The notes below the pieces were generated by a model, which saw nothing but the letters and a program-made list of their open reading frames with translations, was not told where the DNA came from and ran no database searches. Positions 57,501 to 64,000 of a DNA stretch of 64,000 nt are shown one piece after another. The DNA lies in the NCBI RefSeq assembly GCF_902806685.2, contig NC_048553.1, positions 3,827,099 to 3,891,098 on the forward strand, in the 5' to 3' direction. Position 1 is the stretch's first letter, and the number at the start of each line of letters is the position of its first letter. Both the position numbers and the translations under genes were made by a program. This DNA is from Maniola hyperantus (taxonomy: Eukaryota > Arthropoda > Insecta > Lepidoptera > Nymphalidae).

Positions 57501-60500
57501 GTGGCAACTGTCTCGGTGTAGCGCCTCTACAGTTGTCCAAACACCATTGAGCACAATGCGCAGCCCTGGCGGTACTAGTGACCGAGGCCACGGAGGTAAC
57601 GGAGCCAGTGGACGCGGGCGAGGTCACGGGGCGGGCTCTAGCGCGCAGCCAGGTGCAGTAGTATCGCGCCAGGCCGCGGCTCGGTTGCCAGGCCACGGCG
57701 CACAGGCAAAGGATCAGCCATACACGCTCTGCCCAGTCTTCGACGGGGCATTCTGTTATCTGTTTGACACAAGCCATGAAGTTAGGAAGCCTTGTCAAAA
57801 TACCAGGAAGTTTAATAGAAAAATCCACAGACACATCGCATCGAATTAACTTTGCATAATATGATATGATATGGTTAGTAATGTGAACATTGTACACACC
57901 TGTCTAACACATTGCACTAATATTTCGTCCCGTAACTCTTCCCTTTCCAATCCTTTCCCAATTATAGATTGAATGATTTGCGTTTCTTTTTCTGCAGTCA
58001 GTTCGCCTCGCATGTATCGACACAAATCCTAAAAATAATCAGGCAATAAATGAGAGAACCAAAACACATTGGGAAAAATTATTGAGTGTGGTTTCATGAA
58101 ATAAATTCTTTCTCATAGGCACATCGCACATCTACGGAGTGAAGTTGAGTCGAGCTCATTTTGATAACTTAAACTCAGCTTTATTCAATTTAACATACGG
58201 TTGAATTTGGTATGGTAAAACAAAATGTGTAGGACACTGAAAGGGCCTTTGAGTTGCTGCCAATATGATAAAGAAAATTTAAAAAATAGGCAGGCAGTGG
58301 GAACTGCTGACAACAGTGAAAAACTATGAAATACAGTTGTTTTTGGATTTTCGAATTAGTTGTAGCATCAAAAATTAAAATTTCATAATTTGTAAATTAC
58401 ATTAATAACATTTAATTTTATTTAGTGTTTGTATCTAGCACTCCGAACACTACAACATTAGCAAGTCTGTGACGCGACCTTTTAATTTTTATCCATCCCA
58501 AAATCGCCCAACGCGGCTAAAGAAGTTTTAACTTCAATAAAGTTAAGTTGTCATTTTTTACTTTTATTTTATGTGCCGTAGCTCCATTCTGTAGGTGTGC
58601 GTTTTGCCTTAAAGTAAATGATTATATTTTAGTACTAACTCGGAATATATTGACAGCGGCGGTGACGCTATCGGGATCGTGCAACTGTATATGAGAAGTG
58701 GGAATGTTGTTTCCTTTGTGGTATGTGATCATTTCCTCCTTCGTTAGTAGCTCCATTGACTTGCTCTTACGAGTAAGCGTTGCCATTATTGTACCTAGAA
58801 TTTTGATCAATTTCAATAAATAATTACATAAAAACAGACTAGATTATGCTGTCTTTTTCTACAGGGAGTATTCTAAAAAGATGGCACTACTGTTTTTGTA
58901 GACTATGTAACCAATATTGTGGCTAATTCCAGTGTACACAATCTTTAAACTAAACTAAAATGGCACGTCTAAATCGATTGCTATCCCTTTCATAATGTTG
59001 CTTGCGGAAAAGGATGGCACTAAATTTAGACCTGTTAATTTAGTTTAGTTTAGAGATTGTGTACAAGAGAATCGGCCCCATTACCTAGCTAAAACTAGGC
59101 CGGGCCTTAACTAACTAAACTTAGCCACGTGTCCCGAGATACGGCAGTGCGTTCCTTAGACAGCTTTCGCGTAACTCTATCTCTCATTAGAGAAAGAGAG
59201 ACAAGAGTTTAGGTGAAAAAGAGGGGTTTATTAAATTTTAAATTGCAGCGCTCTGCACCTACAAGCAAAATTGCATTTCATTGCGTCGTAACCAATTCAT
59301 TTAAACGTCCTTGCGGATTGGTCCTGCTATACTTACCTGGAAGGCATTATTACGCATTTTATGCCAAAACTCTGAATCTGAAAGTACCTATTCCAGTCAA
59401 AGTTCTAGATTTAACTAAATTTGGCATATAGGTTTTTCAACTGATGTTCCCAAATGAGTATTATAAACTGAGTTCTATTTACAAAGTGGTAAGGTTGGAA
59501 TTGCATTACCTTCGGGCGATCGTGGATGGTCATTGAAGTACAGTTTAGCAAACTCAGAGAGGTCATTGGTGGAATCTGGAGGAGCATCAGTGTTTTGAGC
59601 AGGGGTTTCCAACTGATGGAGCCTACGTTCGACTCGCTCTTTACGACGTGCGTGGCGTTCTGCATTCTATGAAGGGAAACAGCTCAATTAAGCATCAATT
59701 TTGTTGCCCGCTGACAGGCAGCCGGACGTGCGGTCAGCGAAGGCTAAGTAATAGGGTTCCGTTTCCACCCTTCAGTTACGGAACCCTAAAAAGCCGTGAG
59801 GTAGGACAACCGAAGGAAGTGAAACTGTACTCTGTTTTGCTCACTCTCGCTACCCAGCTAATGAGGTGCCGCGTTCGTTGGTTTCATTTTATGCCATTTC
59901 ACTTCGCTCGAACTTACTCAAGTCACTCAGGTTCACTTTACTCACTAAAGCTCCGGTTTCCTAGGACAGCGGTGCCGTCCTATAGCGAACGTTAAAATAT
60001 GGACGCCAAAAAAACGGTCGTCTTTACGACATGTGGAAAGTTCCACAGCTGTTATATACCGCATCAGCCACCTTTTTTTAAAAACAAACGTCGAACAACA
60101 CCGCGCCATTTTGTTTAAATAGACAACGTTCTAGTGACGTCATTCCCAGCATTGTTATGGCCGCTATATAATGGCATCGATATCCTAGGAAACCAGAGCT
60201 TAAACAGAAATTTAGGCCCCATCTCAAAACAAAAACAAGGAAACATCAGCTCACATTAGAGTCACCATTCATTGTAGGAGGAGGACTGATACAAGAATCC
60301 GTGCCGATCGGGGACGTGGTGTCGGCCATTTCTGGTGACGTCACGTTGCTAGGCAACGGCGGTAGGGGTGCTTCAGGTTCCACTTCTTCCTTGTTGGATA
60401 AATATCTGCGGAAATAATTTAAAATCAATAACCTGCTTCTCAACGGGAAAAAGACAAAGTGTATTAAATTCACTTTACCAAATGTTTCCAGCAGGTGAAA

Positions 60501-63500
60501 ACCACTGTGCAACTTAATAATGAGGAATTAGATTTAGTGGATACCGCTATTTTTCTTGGAATAACGTTAGATGCAAAACTTCAATGGGGCTCTCATATAA
60601 ATAACTTATCGAACAGACTTAGTTCTGCCGCATATGCGGTAAAAAAGATTCGCCAGTTGACAGACATAGAAACTGCGAGACTAGTATATTTTAGTTACTT
60701 TCACAGGATTATGTCATATGGTATATTATTATGGGGTAATGCTGCTGATATTAATTCTATTTTTGTGCTGCAGAAAAGGGCTGTTCGAGCCATATACAGT
60801 ATGGGGCCACGAGAGTCGCTGAGAACTAAATTTAGGGAAGTTAAAATTATGACAGTGCATAATCAATATATTTTTGAAAATTTACTGTACATACATAAAA
60901 ACATAAATAAATTTAAAAAAAAAGTGACTGTCATAATATAAATACTAGAAATAAAAATAAACTTGTAATGCCCGCCTCTAGGCTCAGTAAAGTTAGCAAT
61001 TCATTTGCTCGTAATTCCATACGTTTCTATAATAAGCTTCCAGAAGACATATTGGAGATGTCTCTCAACAAGTTCAAAGTGTTCATAAAACGTAAACTAA
61101 TTGAAAAATCCTATTACAATGTAAAGGATTATTTAAATGATAAGCAAGCTTGGGAATGAGTTGCTTAACGACTTTGTAATAGTTCTAATAAGTTTCAATA
61201 ATTTTGTAAAGTGGTGATAATAAAAAGAATACCCGGCTGAGTTTGTTGTGGGCTCTTCTCAGACCTGGGCGCGTTTGGAACCCTCGTAGCTTTAGTTTTA
61301 AGTTTGCGTTATAATTATCACCACTATATCATACAAATCTAACACCATACCAGACCATCAATAAGCGTAATTTATTACCTATTTTGAATAAATCATTTGA
61401 CTTTTGACTTTTTTGAATACATTATTACGATGTCGCTGATATTATTTGCTACGAGTAAAGATCTATAAAACCCTATTGAAAAATCTTCGTTATAAGGCAG
61501 ATAGCCAAAACCAGCCTAAGCCTCGCACTTTAGACCATGACTTTCAATAATATTAGCAAAGAAATTAAAACTCAGCAGCCTTTTTTGCAATCCGTTATTT
61601 TTGTTCTTATTCCTTCTTTACTCCAAGTTGCCAGGAAGAGATCGCTTCTTAGCGATAAGGTCGGCTATTGTAAATACAATTTTTGTTAAAATACTATTTT
61701 CTTTTTAAACTTCTACAGGGTGGAAAAAATAATGGCAGTACTTCATACGATTTGCTTAAACCAAATAATAATAATAAATAATAATAATAATCTTTATTTG
61801 ATAAAAATTTACAAGGTAGACACTAAGTTAACTATGGTAGTAGCACTGCAAAGTTCCTGGCCCCCAAACTAGGATTCCCTGTGCTATGGGAAGCCAGTCT
61901 TTCGCCCGAATATAAGTACTTACTTTTATTTACGTGGAAATACCTTTCCTACAGTTCATAAAATAACTCACCCATTGCTTTCAGGTGGGTACGGTGGTGG
62001 CGGCGGTGGGGACGTCAGTAGCGGTTCAGCGTTCGGTCGAGGAATTACCGATTCGTATATCGGCTCCTTGTCCTTTGTCACAGCCACTTTTCCGTTCGGT
62101 ATTATACCGTTTGTGAGTTCTGGTGGTGTTATATCTGTGAGATGTGAAATTTTTTCAGACTTTATACCGACAGAAACTTAGACAGCATTAAAAATTTGAG
62201 GACGCCTGATACTGATTTTTTAAATTTTTTATTCAATGTCAAATTAAGCTAACTTGACTGCGGTCTCACCGGCGGCGGGCGCTGCTGTATAAGTGATAAT
62301 CCAAGCTAAGATAGATGCTGGTGGCAGTTTTATTAAGCCCATGACCCCAAATCGGTTTATAGTCGACCGAACCACTAAAATTTTTGGCATTATGAGTTTA
62401 GTAGTAATACGGTGCTATTGTGCTAAAAAGATATAGAATTCGGGACCTCCACTATTACTAGCTACAGCGCCAGGAAGGTGGTCAAAAACAAGCTCAGTCA
62501 AATTATTATATTGAGCTGGTTTTTTGGGAATTTTCTTACCTTTGGTTGCAGGCGGTGGCGGCGGTGGCTCGGCCGGTTCAGGCAAAGAGCAAGGGGGTGG
62601 AGGTGGGTAGTTAGGAGATTCCTCCACAGCCAGCTCTACAGACGGAGGTGGAGGCATCACTAATGATGACGACATCACATCGCCATTGGTAAGCGATGAC
62701 GTCATACCATTCGTCGGCGACACGCCATTGGACGTTACGCCGTTTGTCATTGATAGCGACATAGAACCAATAGGAGTGGCGGGTTGGAGGATGGACTGTA
62801 ATGCGAGAGAGGTTGGTGGCGGAGGGGGGATTGCGTCGGACGGAGCGCCGTCGGGCTTGCGATGATATTCCGTGTCCTCTTTGCTCAGGTCGCTCATTTC
62901 TTCGGCTAGCACGTTTTCCAACTGAAAGTGAAGTGATTCTTGAGATTCTATTTGATGGACGTAAAAGTAGATGGTGATATGTTTATAAGCTACACTGTTT
63001 TTATGACCACAACTTTACGGTTTTGAATCGCATAACGGAAGAGGGAGCAAGTTTAACAATAGGTAATGAACTGGATCGATGCTTAATAGACTTACTTTTT
63101 TAACCTGAAACTTCCCGTCTATCGGATACTCATAATCATTTATTTCACACTTTTATCAGCGGCCCTCTCACTCACCTCATGATGCAGATCAACCGCCAGC
63201 CGTTCCATGGAGTCCCCGATCTCCGCGATAGTGGGCTGGTGCGATTGTCCGTCGGGCGCACCGCGCTGCGCGGGTACGTCCGCCAGGAAGTCGAACAGAT
63301 TGTCCAGGTTGACGGACTCTGCTCTGGCGCCGGAACACGAGATCCCGCGGAGTTGGTCTGCCATGCTTTCCAGTTCTGCACGTTCTTGCTCAGCTTTTTC
63401 TGCGAGGCTGCGATGAGATAAACTATATTAGTGGAGTAAGAAGATTATTAGAATAGTTATGGGTTAATGGAGTTCTTAATAACTCTTGTCGAAAGAAGCA

Positions 63501-63979
63501 ATGTCTCTGAACCTGTTCACCTTTAGAAACTCGTTAAACCGTAATTCTAAGGCTTTAAAAAAGCTCACAAAGACTGTAATTGGCAACGGTATTTCTTTTC
63601 ACAATGATTGACGGAATGGTTTTTTAGGTGTTTTGCTCTGACCACCAACTCCCATAATGCCAAATATTGGTACACTCTGTATTTAATTACAGATACCTGC
63701 TTAAATTCTAACCAAAATTGTTATCAAGTAACCACAAATCCCATACCTGTTTCGTTCTTCCCTCAACTTGATCTCCTGGTTGACCCTCTTCATTTCCCTC
63801 AAGGCAGCAGCAACTTCCCTCGCGAAGGCGCCGCGTAGGTGCCTCTGCAGGGTTAACGCGGCTCTTCGTAACCGCAGGAAGGCGGCTCTGTCGAACCATC
63901 CTCGCCACGCTGCCTGGAGCACTATTGCTGCACGACGCCATTGCAAGTATTGGCGACGTTTTGTTGAGCCCTTGTACCA
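48591..63979 (-). CDS. MyTH4-FERM unconventional myosin (class XV/Sisyphus type), 5'-partial
   Basis: Actin motor of the filopodial/stereociliary MyTH4-FERM group; the motor-domain exons are beyond the right edge. The 24 exons on the minus strand give 1,542 residues with every phase closing, ending at TGA 48591-48593. Order: IQ neck, short coiled coil, proline-rich linker, MyTH4, FERM, MyTH4, FERM. No SH3 domain is found between the two MyTH4-FERM units, unlike myosin VIIa. Together with segments such as ELRDEILVQCVRQ, MRRLGTIVCRFFFLDGRTKA and KVALQLAGLQAQVSLG, this points to class XV (Drosophila Sisyphus/Myo10A). The related insect class XXII is the alternative. Sisyphus moves cargo including cadherin, microtubule and adhesion proteins along filopodia; the same role here is inferred. 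Exons are listed in the domain entries. The junction after the exon at 62459 is the only doubtful donor. Confidence 0.92.
48868..49056 (+). mobile_element. tRNA-like SINE head flanked by inverted arms
   Basis: The tRNA-like part 'gcttcgatagctcaacggtt' to 'cggttctaatcccaccc' sits between 'gggccctactaccaccgctt' and a near-complement at 49022-49052. Confidence 0.75.
50540..50625 (-). mobile_element. LINE ORF fragment, reverse
   Basis: Minus frame reads SLFPCSCKLWNQLPILF, matching the C-terminal LINE segment at 17200. Confidence 0.72.
50955..51176 (-). repeat. Interspersed repeat, family 2, reverse
   Basis: Well preserved; starts taccctta|ttataaatgcgaa and ends 'gaagtcgcgggcatcagcta'. Confidence 0.9.
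51909..53231 (-). other. Myosin MyTH4 domain 2
   Basis: Exons 53063-53231 (FPSAYWCWARSLPHSL, EEVAAMQIFK), 52387-52572 and 51909-52094. The middle exon carries a polar insert rich in Asn, Ser and Asp (NLANNNSVSSHESDSDD) before QKDTLLCELYAQLIKQ, the conserved MyTH4 helix. The last exon reads RHWALLCAAVGAALPPAKPL. Confidence 0.86.
56601..56849 (+). repeat. Interspersed repeat, family 1, with expanded (cagt)n
   Basis: Full-length copy; the terminal 'cagtcagtcag' tract is longer here than in the other copies. Confidence 0.92.
57096..57152 (-). repeat. Partial duplicate of a myosin FERM exon
   Basis: 57 bp aligns without gaps to 57230-57286 inside the exon at 57161-57396, with 51 identities. It lies a few bases past that exon's donor. 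Confidence 0.85.
57481..59666 (-). other. Myosin MyTH4 domain 1
   Basis: Exons 59510-59666, 58640-58794, 57900-58028 and 57481-57759. Conserved MyTH4 blocks: DLSEFAKLYFNDHP, IPTSHIQLHDPDSVTAAVNI, DLCRYMRGELTAEKE, LRDEILVQCVRQITECP, RVWLILCLCAVAWQPSRGLA. A Ser/Thr/Ala-rich insert near TSPASTGSVTSVASVTST lies between the last helices. MyTH4 domains bind microtubules or cargo with the adjoining FERM. Confidence 0.9.
58913..59082. mobile_element. Palindromic MITE
   Basis: 'gtgtacacaatctttaaact' at the left pairs with 'tagtttagagattgtgtaca' at the right. It lies in a myosin intron. Confidence 0.83.
59752..59792. repeat. Hairpin with repeat-like ends
   Basis: tagggttccgt and acggaacccta form a short inverted repeat, a word I associate with lepidopteran repeats. 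Confidence 0.65.
60415..61415 (+). mobile_element. 5'-truncated non-LTR retrotransposon (reverse transcriptase C-terminus)
   Basis: Runs antisense to the myosin intron. Segments in three frames read NNLLLNGKKTKC, then LVDTAIFLGITLDAKLQWGS, LQKRAVRAIYSM, and in a further ORF NSIRFYNKLPEDILEMSLNK; these are typical of Jockey/CR1-type ORF2 C-termini. Frameshifts make it inactive. The 3' end has 'tgaataaatcatttgacttt' and a short 'gactttt' repeat tail. Confidence 0.88.
61762..61915 (-). mobile_element. Retroelement 3' fragment with (taa)n
   Basis: (aat)n followed by 'ctttatttgataaaaattta' and 'ctaggattccctgtgctatg'. A short similar piece is at 26639-26680. Confidence 0.55.
63176..63979 (-). other. 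Myosin neck (IQ motifs) and coiled coil
   Basis: Exons 63747-63979 and 63176-63407. The first reads WYKGSTKRRQYLQW and then two IQ-type light-chain sites, VLQAAWRGWFDR and TLQRHLRGAFAR, followed by a charged helix, EMKRVNQEIKLREERNR. The second reads LAEKAEQERAELESMADQL and then VNLDNLFDFLADVP and IAEIGDSMERLAVDLHHE, predicted to be partly helical. Confidence 0.9.
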
Positions 63980-64000
63980 CTATAATAAATGAGGAAAGTT

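Larger units (their letters stand above)
60255..62921 (-). other. Myosin proline-rich linker
   Basis: Exons 62459-62921 (donor tentative), 61972-62134 and 60255-60405. Low-complexity proline runs (AIPPPPPTSL, NYPPPPPCSLPEPAEPPPPP, SPPPPPPYPPESNG, EAPLPPLP) alternate with Ser/Thr/Asn-rich repeats such as TNGVTSNGVSPTNGMTSSL. These could bind SH3, EVH1 or profilin ligands; that is inferred. One block, KKPAQYNNLTELVFDHLPGA, looks structured. Confidence 0.85.

Noticed and set aside
61975..62181. Plus-strand glycine-rich ORF
   Set aside because: Antisense of the proline-rich myosin exon 61972-62134.
1..64000. CRISPR, phage defence, toxin or secondary-metabolite systems
   Set aside because: The whole window is intron-containing animal DNA; no such genes or arrays are present.

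Overview
This is animal nuclear DNA, almost certainly from a moth or butterfly (Lepidoptera). It has short exons with GT-AG introns and AT-rich introns. It is densely seeded with interspersed repeats typical of lepidopteran genomes: tRNA-like SINEs, non-LTR retrotransposon tails, 'gcgacttcgtccgcgtgg' repeats and palindromic MITEs. There are no operons, CRISPR arrays, prokaryotic features or viral genes that I can support.

Six protein-coding genes can be reconstructed exon by exon, and in each the reading phase closes exactly. (1) POLE, + strand, 1141-27523: the DNA polymerase epsilon catalytic subunit, 34 exons and 1,817 residues. The N-terminal exons lie before the window. (2) Sec13, - strand, 28633-30800, 3 exons, 313 aa. 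(3) A C3orf33-like gene, + strand, 31680-33108, 5 exons, 269 aa. (4) Rab8, - strand, 34657-38945, 5 exons, 211 aa. Its last exon, carrying the prenylation tail, lies 2.9 kb from the rest. (5) Polr2g/Rpb7, + strand, 39453-42554, 6 exons, 173 aa. (6) The neck and whole tail of a MyTH4-FERM unconventional myosin, most like class XV (Sisyphus), - strand, 48591-63979, 24 exons, 1,542 aa. Its motor exons lie beyond the right edge.

Sec13/C3orf33-like and Rab8/Polr2g are two divergent pairs sharing 0.88 kb and 0.51 kb upstream regions. The genes are housekeeping or cytoskeletal (replication, COPII and nuclear pore, exocytic trafficking, transcription, actin motor) and form no common pathway. The long non-coding stretches are 1-1140, 33109-34656, the last Rab8 intron 34762-37659, and 42555-48590. 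They hold mainly repeats and AT-rich sequence.

The most unusual structure is at the 3' end of POLE. Two neighbouring exons have independently become tandem arrays. A 172-bp unit carrying one exon and its donor occurs five times plus a decayed sixth (22811-about 23790). A 208-bp unit carrying the exon for the first half of the CysA zinc motif, with both splice sites, also occurs five times (24981-25961). Three copies of the second array are intact and encode the same peptide. One is frameshifted and one is deleted and carries a stop. Because the exon is 176 nt, only one copy can be spliced into a productive message. Other points are a GC-AG intron in POLE, two LINE insertions that abut splice acceptors, and a local duplication of part of a myosin FERM exon.
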